Shown here in pieces: positions 33,391-44,854 of a DNA stretch of 64,000 nucleotides (the stretch's first letter is position 1; every line of letters starts with the position of its first letter). The translations under genes were made by a program, and so were the position numbers. The notes below the pieces were generated by a model. That model saw nothing but the letters and a program-made list of their open reading frames with translations, was not told where the DNA came from and made no database searches. Origin of the DNA: Saccharum officinarum (Eukaryota > Streptophyta > Magnoliopsida > Poales > Poaceae). Where the stretch lies: NCBI GenBank assembly GCA_020631735.1, contig CM036158.1, positions 82,967,914-83,031,913 on the forward strand. The letters run 5' to 3'.

Positions 33391-34204
33391 ACACTCGCAC
33401 TAAGACTGTTCGGGGCCACTTCTCCGGCTTTTCTTCTGCCTCAACTGACGTGCGCGCTCTCTTTCTGGTGCGGCAATTGGGCGACCGCTAACGACCCTAC
33501 GCCAGGTGCCCAGGTCTTCGTCGGTGTCTTCGTCACTTTCTTCGCCGGCGGCAAACCGCCAGGCCCGTACCTAGAATTTTGTGGCCCTGCAGCGAAACAT
33601 AAAATGGGACCCCTATATCTAAACAAATAAAATAGCTAAATTAGGTTTCATTATCTAAGGGTTACAATTTTCGATAATAAGAACTATAATAGGTACTCCT
33701 AGGTTCTCTGTTTGTCAGTTAAGGTGATCACGTCTGTGTATGTCCACGCTTTTTTTATAGCCACGATCCGCAGCTTCGCCACAACATTTTTATCACCTCG
33801 ATCGATACTGCTCGCTAACAGGAACAATCAAATCTCTCCATAAGTGATGGGTAAATACTTACACAGATTCTTATGAGCTGCATCAAGAAACTAAAAAAGC
33901 AACTAACACTTAGGCTAACTAAGCTTAAACTAATTAGACTTAATGACTAAATACTGATTAGGGGGCCCTTAATTTTTGGGGGCCTGGTGTGGTCGCGCCA
34001 CTTGCGCTGCCCAAGACGGGCCTGCAAACCGCCAACAGGTATGCGCACCCTTTCTCTTCCATTCTTGCTGTGCGAAACCGGCACCCGAACCCTAACTTAA
34101 GCTATTTGGCTTTATATTTATTCGGATCTGATCTAATTACAAATCCTTTTGCAAGAATTACTGGCTTTACTGGGTCTGTCCCTGGTTCAACTGATCGAAA
34201 CCCC
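33391..34204 (+). promoter_or_regulatory. MED31 5' leader with a leader intron
   Basis: From about 33400 the sequence is GC-rich and pyrimidine-rich. It continues, apart from the hAT element at 33560-34024, to 'ccgccaacag' and then gtatgc (34038-34043), a good splice donor. The ATG of MED31 comes 160 bp later, after a pyrimidine-rich stretch, so a leader intron is likely. The transcription start is inferred and no clear TATA box is visible. Confidence 0.5.
33560..34024. mobile_element. hAT-type element in the MED31 leader
   Basis: This 465-bp insert has terminal repeats CAGGCCCGT / ACGGGCCTG and a perfect 8-bp target duplication CAAACCGC (33552-33559 and 34025-34032), the size made by hAT transposases. 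The body contains the gggggccctt...gggggcctgg end typical of grass hAT derivatives. It encodes no transposase. It lies about 14 bp from the proposed leader splice donor. Confidence 0.85.
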
Positions 34205-36173
34205 ATGGCCGACGTCGAGTCCAACCCTGGCGCCGGGGGGGAGCCGCCACTTTACAAGGATCCTGACAATGGGAGTCAGCGGTTCCTACTCGAGTTGGAG
34301 TTCGTGCAGTGCCTCGCCAACCCTACCTACATCCACTGTACTGTACTGTCCTCCGTTCTCTTGTTTCATCTCACCACGTTAGGATTAGCTAATCTGATGT
34401 TGCACGCATCTATGGAACTAGTAAATGTTAAATGAGGACGTGTTGCTGCATCGGGTGGTGACTGATAGTAACTAGCAATCCATTGCAACGGACAGAAAAT
34501 TTTCATAGTAGTGTGCGTTTCTCAATATGTTCCTGCTTGAGAAGGGAGGGGTGATTGCTTAGGAATTTTTAGCACTAGCTTAAATCCCATTTTCCCCTAT
34601 TCAAACCGGCCCTATCTGTGTGGGCCCCATGAGCGATTTCCTATCAATAGGGTATGATTGCTAAGCTAAGGCTGTGATATTGTTAGTAGTATTGCTTGAA
34701 TCCATCATTTTGTGCGCCTCATTGCTTGTTTTTTTTTTTTACTTTAAACTTTCTTGTTCGATGTGTATATGTTTGTACTGCATGGAAGATTTGAATGCTC
34801 TTTCTTTTCCCGAATAGATCTAGCACAGAATAGATATTTCGAGGATGAGGCATTTATTGGGTACCTCAAGTACCTAAAATACTGGCAGCGGTCGGAGTAT
34901 ATCAAATACATAATGTGAGTCAGACCATATTCAGTAGTTTTGTCTGCAACTGAGAACATTGCTTGCTCATTTTTTTTTTTGCTGATGATGCAGGTATCCA
35001 CACTGCCTTTTCTTTCTTGAGCTCCTCCAAAATGCCAATTTCCGAAATGCAATGGCACATCCAACAAGCAAGGTGATATTTTGTCCTAAAATCAGACATT
35101 CACACTTGAGCACCAGTTTTTAGCTTTTGTTTACCGTCTTGCAGTGTCATCCCTCCTTTCAAAACCTAGCTGAAGTTGCTCTGTTGAGCCATATTATTTT
35201 GACTTGCTTGCTAGAAACTATCAAAAAACAGAAAGTCGCACAAACTTGATATTAATGCATGTGTAGAATATGGTTGATATATTTATTTGTGTAGGAACTG
35301 GTGAAGGAAAGAGCTTTGCCATGGTTTATAAATGTTCATAATTTTACTTTTTGCCATATTATTTTAATTAATTAATACTACTTGTATGAAATTAACACCT
35401 ACCAACTCATTGTTTGACAGGAGCTTGCTCATAGGCAGCAATACTTCTTCTGGAAAAACTACAGGAATAACAGACTGAAGCACATCCTACCACGCCCTCC
35501 TCCTGAACCAACTTCTGCACCTGCACCTTCACAAGCACCTGCTACATTGCCCCTACCAGCATCAGTGCCGACACCTGTGGCTCCACCTGTTCCTGCACCA
35601 ACATCGTCTATGCCACCTGTGGTAGCAGGTGGTGCATCTGCAATGTCTCCTATGCAGTTTGTGGGAACTCTAGGCACTAATATGCCGAAGAATGACATGA
35701 GAAATGCTATGGGCAACAGAAAGAGGAAGTATGCACCTCCCTTGCAATTATTCAACAATTTGTTTTATGAAGTTATTTGTCCATGCACTGTTTTCTTTCC
35801 TTGTTATTTTGTCTGCTATGAAATCATTGGTGAACTATTAGGGGGTGTTTGGTTTGAGGAGTTAAAGTTTAACAAATACTGTAGCACTTTCGTCTTATTT
35901 GACAAAAAGTTTCTAATCTTGGACTAATTAGGCTTAATAGATTCGTCCCGTAAATTACTCCTAATCTGTACCGACATGCATGCAATTAGTCTACATTTAG
36001 TACTCCATACATTTGAGGGAACATTGATGTGATGGGAGTTAAACTTTAACGAAACATAACCAAACAGGCCCTTATTGTCGAAGGACACGATCCAATTCAG
36101 TTTGATTTATGGCCACTCTTCCAATATAGTAGATTATGAAGATCCTCGTCTCCATTACAGGAAAGATGGTTGA
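34205..36173 (+). CDS. MED31: Mediator complex subunit 31
   Basis: Five coding exons, 34205-34337, 34818-34914, 34994-35072, 35421-35728 and 36161-36173, join in frame through GT-AG introns to give 209 aa. The SOH1/MED31 core is complete across exons 1-4 (RFLLELEFVQCLANPTYIH, YLAQNRYFEDEAFIGYLKYL, YPHCLFFLELLQNANFRNAM, AHRQQYFFWKNYRNNRLKHI). A Pro/Ala-rich tail follows, ending in NRKRKKDG, the basic C terminus seen in plant MED31. MED31 is a small, highly conserved subunit of the Mediator middle module, which links transcription factors to RNA polymerase II in the nucleus. A Tourist-like MITE occupies intron 4. The only unusual residue choice is Ser for the usual Pro in YWQRSEY. The last exon is 13 bp and rests on splice consensus alone. 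Confidence 0.95.
35841..36071. mobile_element. Tourist-like MITE in MED31 intron 4
   Basis: The ends are GGGGGTGTTTGGTTT and AACCAAACAGGCCC, flanked by TTA on both sides (35838-35840 and 36072-36074), as for PIF/Harbinger elements. The centre shares 'aggcttaatagattcgtc' and 'tacatttagtactccat' with the MITEs at 36351, 45839, 48731, 49427 and 55902. Confidence 0.85.
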
Positions 36174-37540
36174 GGCTCTCAACATGCCTTTTTTAGGGAA
36201 GCTATATCCTCTTCCTCTTCCACTGCAGTTGCTGTTCTTCATTAAAGATAGTTGAGAAACAGTTCTATTTTTACTTATCTGATCTTTGGTCCATTGTTTG
36301 AGTAAATTTATCTGAAATTTGTCAACAATGATATTGAGCCAAGCAATATAGGCCGTGTTTAGATGCCCGAACAGGGGATGCTCGAATCACTGTTGAATAC
36401 TGTAGCAATTTTGTTTTTATTTGCTAATAATTGTCCAAACATTGATTAATTAGGCTTAAAACATTCGTCTCGCAAAGTACAACAAAATTGTGCAATTAGT
36501 TTTTGATTTCATCTACATTTAGTACTCCATATATGTGCCGGCATTTTAATGTGATGAGGAATCTTCTTTTTGCATAGTAGAATTTGGGAGTGAAATCTGG
36601 AATCTAAACAAGGCCATAATTTTTACTTTAGCTTTGTTAAAGACTGTAGTCAATTGAAATGTGGACTTCATGTAACTGCGAGTGACTCTGAATATTTCCT
36701 TTTGCTGTCCTCAGAGTTTAGTCAGGGCTCCGGGAAGTGTGATATGAATGTTCCAGAAAACTACCATTTGACTGATGATATGTGTACATCATCATCGCAG
36801 GATGGGCTAGTTGAACATCTTGCGTAACTCATCAATGGACAATTCCGGATTCAAGCGCAGTTGCTGCCTCTGGAGCCTTATTATTTCCTTTTGCTTAAGT
36901 GCTGGTTATTTGGCCTTGTAGTTGAGGGCTGCTGAGTTTTTAGATTGGAAGCTTCTGACTTAGAGAGAAGTTAGAACAAATACTGCGTGTTGAGCTTCCA
37001 GACGTGACTTTAGATGTCAACATTTTCCAGAATAATCATACCATTTACCTTGATGTTTCGTAATGCTGGCAGCTGGAAATATGCACTGTCCTTAAACTGT
37101 TATATATGGTTGTTGGCCCCAGATACGATGTTGACATTTTGGCAATATTCTAGTCATGCAAAACCATCGTACATTTTTCTGCAATTTTTATACAAATAAT
37201 AACTTAAAAAGAATTTTGACTTAAAACAAAGCTAAGTAACCTATATTTGTTATGGGCGTTGTGATTTAACAGCACGAATATACTGGAGACAGATGCAAGC
37301 ATCGAATTAGATCTCTTACACAAATAAATTGCAGCGCTAACAAAAACAGGCACTAGATTCCATGAGGGGAAATTCTATAAAACCAATCGTTTGTCAAAAC
37401 AAAGCAGACCCCGAAGTCTGGGTACTGGGATACAGTATGATCTACCAGATCCCTGCCCGGAAGCATACAAAGCAGAAAACTTGCTGACTTGAATGGATAC
37501 AAGGTGCCATCAAGCATTCAGGCCTAAGGACGAACTACTA
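36174..37540. other. Region between MED31 and the KH gene
   Basis: These two genes converge. The stretch holds the MED31 3' untranslated region, a MITE at 36351-36615 and, near 36717-36840, sequence preceded by a splice-acceptor-like 'tgtcctcag' that may be a further untranslated exon. Nothing coding is supported. Confidence 0.5.
36351..36615. mobile_element. Tourist-like MITE downstream of MED31
   Basis: The ends are GGCCGTGTTTAGATGC and ATCTAAACAAGGCC with ATA on both sides. The interior is shared with the MITE in MED31 intron 4. Confidence 0.75.
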
Positions 37541-40500
37541 CTAGTACCGGTAACTCGACCCATACCCACCAAGACCTGAAGACGGGTATCTACTAACATC
37601 ATCGATGCTAGAATAAGATGGCAGTGATGACGAAGGATAGGTGGAGCTGCCATATTGTGAGTAGCTGGACCTATACACTGAATCTAATCCTGCTCCCACA
37701 TAACTGCTTCTGACAGGTTCTCGGTGTGCAGCCAACGAGTCCTGGATAAGGAGATGGTGTCAAAATGTTTACAGTAGTGGAAATCGAAACTTGCAAGGAA
37801 GAATGATGTGCTATTACCTGGATGAGCTGCTGTGCAGCTTGCACCTGTGAAGATGTCCCCTTTATTTCAACAGTAATATCATCAGGACTACCCAAACTCT
37901 CCTGAATTGTAACAACAGCCCCACTATTAGCTCGTATGTACGCAATATTTGCTCCTTTAACCCCTATAATGTCTTCAGCATAGGTAAGTGGGATTTGCAT
38001 GGTTTGGGTTATCTGCATATGAAAAGTTCTTGTCAGCAAGATAGCAACAGTTCAAGGTCAAAAATAGAAGCTCTGCGTCCAAGTAGGAATTATTAAGTAA
38101 CTTGTAAAAGGATCAACATATGGAATGCACAATAACCAGGCAATAAAGAATTCAATTGTGCTTATTCCACCAAATGTCTTATGAAAATAAATAAAGATTC
38201 ATATAAAGCCAGAGATAACTCAGACCTGCGTAAGTAACGGGCCAGCACCATGTATTCCAGAGGGTCGTAGTGTTGACAAGGCTGGATCCCGTCCATAAAG
38301 TGATACGCCTGAGCGGTGAATGTTATGATCTACCAAAGGTTCTCGCTCAAGATACAAAGAATCCCTCTTCACTGGGAGAATATATTCATCTACCACTGAA
38401 GGTGGTTGATTCACTTGTGCAGAACCAATTGAAGGATGTGACATATCACTCCAACCATCACCATTGCGATCTTGGCTAACTGTAGTATTCTGGAAAAAAA
38501 AAGGTCAAAATGGTGAATAAAAAATGATATGAAGGGTGCACTAGTGAAGTTTAGCGTGAGTTGAAATGCATCCTTACAGTTTTTTCAAATAATGGAAGTA
38601 CACTATGGTCAACCAAAAACTTCCGAAGATGGTTAGAAACTGCTTGCAGTGCTTTTAGAACTTTCTCTGTATCGCCCTGTATGTCAACTATCCTTTCATC
38701 GTCAGTTACATAGAATGGTCGCTCCCGTTCATCTGCAGATATTTATAACACAAAAACCATTATTAAGGAGAACTTCAAATTTACAACTTTTCTAATGCCA
38801 TAATGATCTGTGTGGGATCCTAATTTTATAACTTATCAAAGTGTTTTTACCTTCTATAACCAAGAGTTCAATACAGTTAATCCAATCATGCAAGATTAAA
38901 AACATGCAGTTGAAATAAGGGTAGAGCTCCTAACCACATCGACAACAACAACATAATAAAATCAGTTTTAACAGGGGAAGTTCTCTTCTCTCACAAGAAT
39001 GATAACATTTATTTATTAAGTCCAGTCAAATGTCATACTCTAAAAACAATGGCACCCATTTTGCTAAAATGTCAGGAAGACAGCACTGTTTTGCCAGTGT
39101 TATGCATAAAAGCAAAAGCTTGCCAGAAATTCAACAGTTACATTGGAAGCAGGGTAAGAAGATAAGATATTAAGTCCAACAACAAGAGAATCCACTGCAC
39201 TACAATTTACAAAATTAACTGTGTATCAAGTATCAACACATAATACATCAGTCCAGAGAAACACCTCACCTACTGATATTACTCGTATTGTAGCACCCGT
39301 GCTCTCCTGGATTGCTTTGATAGTGGCACCTTGCTTCCCAATTAGATTAATTGCCTGAGCTCCAGGAACCAACAATCGGGCAGCACATACACCAGGAGTA
39401 GCAGTGGCCTGAGTGCCCTCAGCAGCTCCATCTGTTATCCCAATGACACGCTTAAAAACTCTCATGAGAGCATCCATGGCTGAAGGTAGCTCCAAGCCTG
39501 GATCTTCTTTTCCAGAAACCAAAACCTGGAATATCCGACTTCCATGATTCAGTGAAATTATCCAAAGAGAACACGAAACATGATACTATATTAAGAATAT
39601 CGCTGAACAAGACTAGTGAAAAAGAGCTATCCAAGATCAAATTTTAATTCATTGAAGAGGCAAACACAATGAAGATAGTTACCCTGCTTAATTGTGCCAA
39701 AAGAAAAGACAGCTACCATCTACCATTATAACCCAAATGGCCATATGGTAAATCTCTACATGTATCGCACAACATATATAAGCATAAAAGCATATTGAAG
39801 GCTCACATTAATCATACCCTCCGCTGTACACAACTGTCTCGTGTACTAGCATTAAACATTCTGGTATCTGAATAGATACACCTTTTTTGATATTTACAGT
39901 CATCACAACAAATACAGCACACACTAAATATCACACAGAAACAACATCGATGCGTAGTATGACCAGAATTTCCAACCATAAGAAGTTGATTTCCACTCCC
40001 GTCCTAGTGTCCTATCTATTTAGGATAATAACCCAATCAGCAAACACTTGCAGTACCACAGAGAGTCAATTAGGCCACTCCACCGCTGAGATATTTGTGA
40101 ACTCATGCACATCCCAACTTTCTTTTTCCCAAGAACACAGCGAGTGTATCTCACATTTAGGGCGGGTTTGGCTGGCGTCCTCACCGCACCGCGCCGCACA
40201 GCAACAGAGGCGATGCCAGAAGTGTGGCGCTAGATTAGCTTGCCAGACTTTTGGCAGGTTGTGGCGCAAAAATGAACTACAGAGCTGTGGTCGCGCCGCG
40301 GCACGCCACAAGTGCGGACGCGAACCAAACACGTGCCAAAATTGCGGCGCGGAAAGTGCGGCGCAATGTGGACGCCAACCAAACGCGCCCTTATTGCCAG
40401 GTCATACAGGTAAAACATAAATAATAATAACAATAACAAAAAAAATTAGCTCATAATACCAAGCAACCTCCATAATACACAGCACAAAGCATCCTAATTT

Positions 40501-40842
40501 CGAATTTGTTAACATCCCTTCGCGTCAGAGAAGACATAAAGTAGCGCTACTCACGATACGCTCGGTGGCGCCGACGGGGCCCTCGAGGATGCGGACCCTG
40601 GCCTTGGTCTCCTCGACGAGGCGCTTGATGAGCTCGCCCTTCCGCCCGATTATGCTTCCGACCTTGAGCACTGGCACCACCAGCCGGAACACGCTGTCCC
40701 CGGGCCACCCGGGCCACCTCTTCGCGGCCGCCGAGGCCTCCTCCATCGCGGCGGAGTCGGCCTCCTCGGCTACCGGCGGTGGCAACGAAGCCGGCGCCCT
40801 GACCTCAGCTGCGGTGACGGCGGCGGCGGATGGTTCGGCCAT
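37541..40842 (-). CDS. FLK: Three-KH-domain RNA-binding protein, FLK/PEPPER family
   Basis: Six exons (40842-40555, 39525-39270, 38732-38578, 38489-38226, 38012-37818, 37741-37541) join in frame to 452 aa. KH1 is at about residues 48-110 ([29 protein letters not shown]), KH2 at about 140-205 ([30 protein letters not shown]) and KH3 at about 323-390 ([21 protein letters not shown]). Each has an intact GxxG loop, the RNA-contacting turn. The N terminus is Ala/Glu-rich, a linker links KH2 to KH3, and the tail is Ser/Tyr-rich. The order, the [13 protein letters not shown] entry to KH1 and the length fit Arabidopsis FLK and PEPPER, nuclear RNA-binding proteins that act on FLC in flowering control; what the grass protein targets is not shown here. 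I chose the ATG at 40842. An in-frame ATG at 40929 would add 29 residues. Confidence 0.93.
40160..40390. mobile_element. PIF/Harbinger-like MITE in intron 1 of the KH gene
   Basis: The ends are GGGCGGGTTTGGCTGGCGTCC and GGACGCCAACCAAACGCGCCC, flanked by TTA on both sides (40157-40159 and 40391-40393). The interior is unusually GC-rich for a Tourist-like element and has repeated gcgcc/ggcgc words. Confidence 0.8.
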
Positions 40843-43800
40843 GACGGTGGTGGTACGGTGGAGGGGGCTAGGGTTTGGGTCGCGGGGCGTGGGGCTGGGG
40901 AAGGCGTCGCGAGTCGCGAGCCTCGGCAAGTGGAGGGGACTGGACTACTGGAGGAGAAGGGGAGCACGAGATCTGTCTGCCCCTGGGCGGGTGGGCTCGC
41001 GATTTGGTTTCTCGCGGGCTCGACTCGTGCCCGCGGTTAGATGGGCCGGTAGTTTAGAGGCAGAGAAAAAAAAAAGTGCTCCTAACCTCCTATATTGACC
41101 TGCTGTTGTGGTCCCATTAACCTCCTTTTTCAAACTAAAATCTCTGATATTTTAATTACTTCAACTATTGTAACCGGTTTTTTTTCTTCTTAGATGATTT
41201 TCAAGGCGGTTTAATTTAACGTCTTACTTGGTGCCACATCAGTCATGAGGGAGGTAAATCGGATCACGTTAATAGTTCAAGAGTCAAATAAACTTTACTA
41301 AAAAAAGTTATAGAAATAAATCTTCAAAAACTACCCAAAATTTTTTTTGAACAATATGAATTAAAATTTCAAAATCTAGTTTACTCTTAGAAATTCATAG
41401 CAAATTTATTTGTGTTCAGGAAAATATGAAAACTATATATTCGGGTATTTTTTTATAAAATCATGCTCTATATTATCGTGTATAGATTAGAATTATTTGG
41501 CTCTTATATGGTCTTATTTCAATGTTTATTTACTAGTATATGCTCTTGCTATCTGTTGTGATTAGTCTATGTTCATAAATCATACTAAGTAGAAATTCAA
41601 GCACCATTCTTTTTTTCATATTTGGAGATAATCCAGTCTCTATTCTACGATTGGTGATAAGAGTAAAAGCATGTGGCCGGTGAATCATGTAACGATAACT
41701 CAACGGACGATTAAAGGCTTACCACATATTACCTACCAAAGGTAATAGAAAAAAATATTTTATTTACTTAGTTTGGAAAATAGGCAAATATTAGACAACA
41801 TACCTTGCAATAAGATGTTTTAACAAAAAAATCCTTTAATAAGATGTATTAGCCAAAATATCTTGCAATTAATATGTTAATGTGGCGCCTTAACATGTTG
41901 TGTATACATGTGCATTTTTTCTGAACGAAATGCTAGCAATTTTTTAGTCAATATATGTAGGGATTTGACATATACAATTCAATACATTCGCTAAAACTTC
42001 ACTATGAACTAGTACCTATTGATCTGATTCAATAACCATGTAGCAAGAATAGCGCATGTAATTCAATTGTACTTGCTCATGACGCGTGAGGGCATCTTGC
42101 CTGCTTTTAGCTGCCACCATGTGCTCTTCTCTAGCCTTGATGATAATACCCATCCACCATATCCTATCGCTGTTCCTTTGCGCTGCACCGTGGGAAGAAA
42201 AGATGCCGTCAGATGGAATTGGAAAGGAGCCGGATTTTTACCTTCCTGTTTTTTTGTTTGCAGTTTTTTTTTCTTTGTTTCCAAAGTATTTAATTATTCA
42301 ACTATTTCATCTATCCCCCCCCCAAAATAAAGGTTATGATTCATTCAATTTCGTACCTCGTAAGTGATAATTAGAGTACATGGAGAAAAATACATCTCCA
42401 TATCACAAGGAGCTGCCCGATCAGGCGTCGTTCGAAGAGTTCCAGAAGGCATTTGCGCCGCCGTTGTCGCCCTCCAAGAAGGAGGCAATGCGTGTGCTTT
42501 TCCCTGGTAGGCGGCACCGCTGTGAGCCGGCCGAGAGTGCCATGTAGGCCACTAGAGATCCTTGTATTTGGTCGCTCAACAATATGGCCGTATAGTCCTT
42601 TTTTGTAATATTGCTGATTCGTTTGTCGCACGGTCAATCTCGCTTGTGTCTCGCTAGTGAGATTGTGCCGATTTGTAACGTTTAAAACTCCTGCCTTCTT
42701 AATGAAATACAGGCTAGACCTGATCGCGAAAAATATCACAAGGAAACGGCCAGCATTTGAGAACCTTTTTCTAAAAGAAAGAAAGAAAGCAACACCCAGG
42801 GAATCATCAGTGTCCCCAAATGGTTTACTTCCTGTGATTCCCTTAGGCTATAGATTCCCCTGCATGGGGGGTAGGAATCACAAGGTTCTTATGCCACTGG
42901 CTTTACTTTGGCACCACTTGATTGAGTGCCCACATGCCCGTTCCCAAAACCCATCTGGAAATACAGCAAGCTTCTTCAGACCTGATCCCAGTGTATGCAG
43001 CAGGTAGCATGCACCCATCGGAGTAGAGGGACTTTAGTTTTTTTCCTTATCCTCTCTCTCCAACTTGCCTGTTTCGTTTACCCTTCACTAGTTTTATTTA
43101 TCCGGGCTCACATTTCAGCGACAGACTGCAGAGGATGAGACAAAGTAAACTCAGGAGAATGAAAAGAAACCTACCACCACACAATTTTCAGACAGCATGT
43201 GCATGGTCGAATCGGATGCACAGCTGTTGTGCCAACAACTGGCTTAATTATATGTATAGAACATTACATTAGAACCTTTTCGTCTTGATGAAGATTTCAA
43301 ATGTGCAGTAGAGGGACTGATCTCATTTGCTACCAGCAATTCTCATCTGACTTTTTCTAAGTCTTCTCCCTCCCTCGTGCTCGCCCGCTTATCCTGCCCT
43401 GCCTCACCGGACACTCACCATTGGCAGCTGCACTGCGGAACTTCAACTTCCCGTGGCCTTGGCCTTCCCTCTCCCTCTCCTTCCTTCCATCCGTCCATGT
43501 TCTTGTCCAGCTCACCGCATTAGTGCCCGAGGCGTTGTATATTGCGACGCTACAGCGCAAAAGGTGGCGCGCGGCGGCAAGGTGCTTGCCCTACCCCCCT
43601 CCACAACCGCAACCGCAAGCAAGCCCTACATCTACATGCCCACCACGTTCTGATCCTTGTTCTTTACTGGCATCTCTCTGCGTTCGCATCTACAGGACCG
43701 ACTACTACTGTTCCGGATCGATCGAGTGAGGAGTCTCGTGTCCTGCTCACCGCACCCAACTGCGACTCATGCATGTTGCTTGCTTGCACCGTGCCTCCAT

Positions 43801-44854
43801 GAAAGGTCTCACATGGATTGCCAATCAGATTTTACTTTTGCAGTCTTTTGAAGGCACCAGAGACAAATTTAAGAGATTACTGGCATTTCACCAGTCACTT
43901 GTCCTCCTACAGATATCGGAGATGAAATTTGTCACCATTTACTTGTGTTCCATCCTGGAGCAAATCCAGTCACTTGGCAGTCGTCGATTGTTTTGCAGCA
44001 ACTTTACTGTATAACTGCTGCCTGTTTCTGATCTGAAGATAACTAACTGAATTACGTTTTTTTTTTAAAAAAAGTAAAGGAACAAGACGGCAAAACTTGA
44101 TGCTTTCTTTTTGGGTTACGCAACAAACCATGACGCCATCGCTTGTTCTAGTGATCTTTCCTTTCCACAATGGTCTATATCAGGTCTACTGAGATTTCTG
44201 ACTGAAACTTCCACTGACGCTGTGCAGTTTCAACCGCTCGATCTGTGCACTCATTCTCTTCAGAGGTCTCAGGTTACAGAGAAACAGTTTTGGGATAGAC
44301 AGCCGAGAAACATGACATGTTCTGACTAATAATCACCCGTTTCATTTTGCCTCCACTCCACCATTGACCACCATCCCTCCCACGATGCCCAATCCGAATT
44401 CACAGTACGTGGCGCTCTGCTCTCAGGCTGCGGCGGCGAATAATCTCCACTCACTGGAGTGATAAGGGGGGATTTTGAATGAAAAAGGAAAAGAGAGACG
44501 ACAGGAGACAAGCAGTGTGCTGTGACTCACATGCGCACGCACAGCACAGGCGAGCACCCACCGGGTCGGAGAATAACAATCGCCGAACCGAACCGAATCC
44601 CGAGCCGATCCATCCATTTCTCATTGATCCATGCATGATCCGTCGAACAATGGCAAAAATCCCGAGAATCCTGACCCCATCCACCACGATCCAATCCACC
44701 TAACCAACTACAAACCACGAGCTCGATCACTAGGGACGACCAACACCTATGTACCAAGAACAGCAGCAGCACGAAGGAAGAAGACGACGAAGTGACACCA
44801 CCAGCACCAGGACAGAAAAAAGGAAACGCGCGGCTCCATCGATCGATCCATGGA
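40843..44854. other. Intergenic between the KH gene and the cyclin gene
   Basis: The first 230 bp are the presumed promoter and leader of the KH gene (GC-rich). At 41090-41300 phrases such as 'aaccggtttt' and 'aaggcggttt' resemble the GGAAAAA fold-back family. At 42390-42700 a decayed stretch ending 'ttcttaatgaaata' looks like a LINE 3' end. Poly-pyrimidine and GC-rich blocks at 43350-43760 contain ORFs of up to 102 codons with no recognisable domain. From about 44400 the sequence is the presumed 3' untranslated region of the minus-strand cyclin. No gene is supported. Confidence 0.45.

Noticed and set aside
40066..40439. ORFs across the intron-1 MITE of the KH gene
   Set aside because: They fall in a TTA-flanked MITE and have no domain.
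42390..42780. Gene-like stretch at 42.4 kb
   Set aside because: Contains stops and a LINE-like 3' end phrase; treated as decayed repeat sequence and not annotated as a gene.
43421..43802. ORFs of 66-102 codons at 43.4-43.8 kb
   Set aside because: No domain, no splice context and pyrimidine-biased sequence; could be a leader of an unseen gene but is unsupported.
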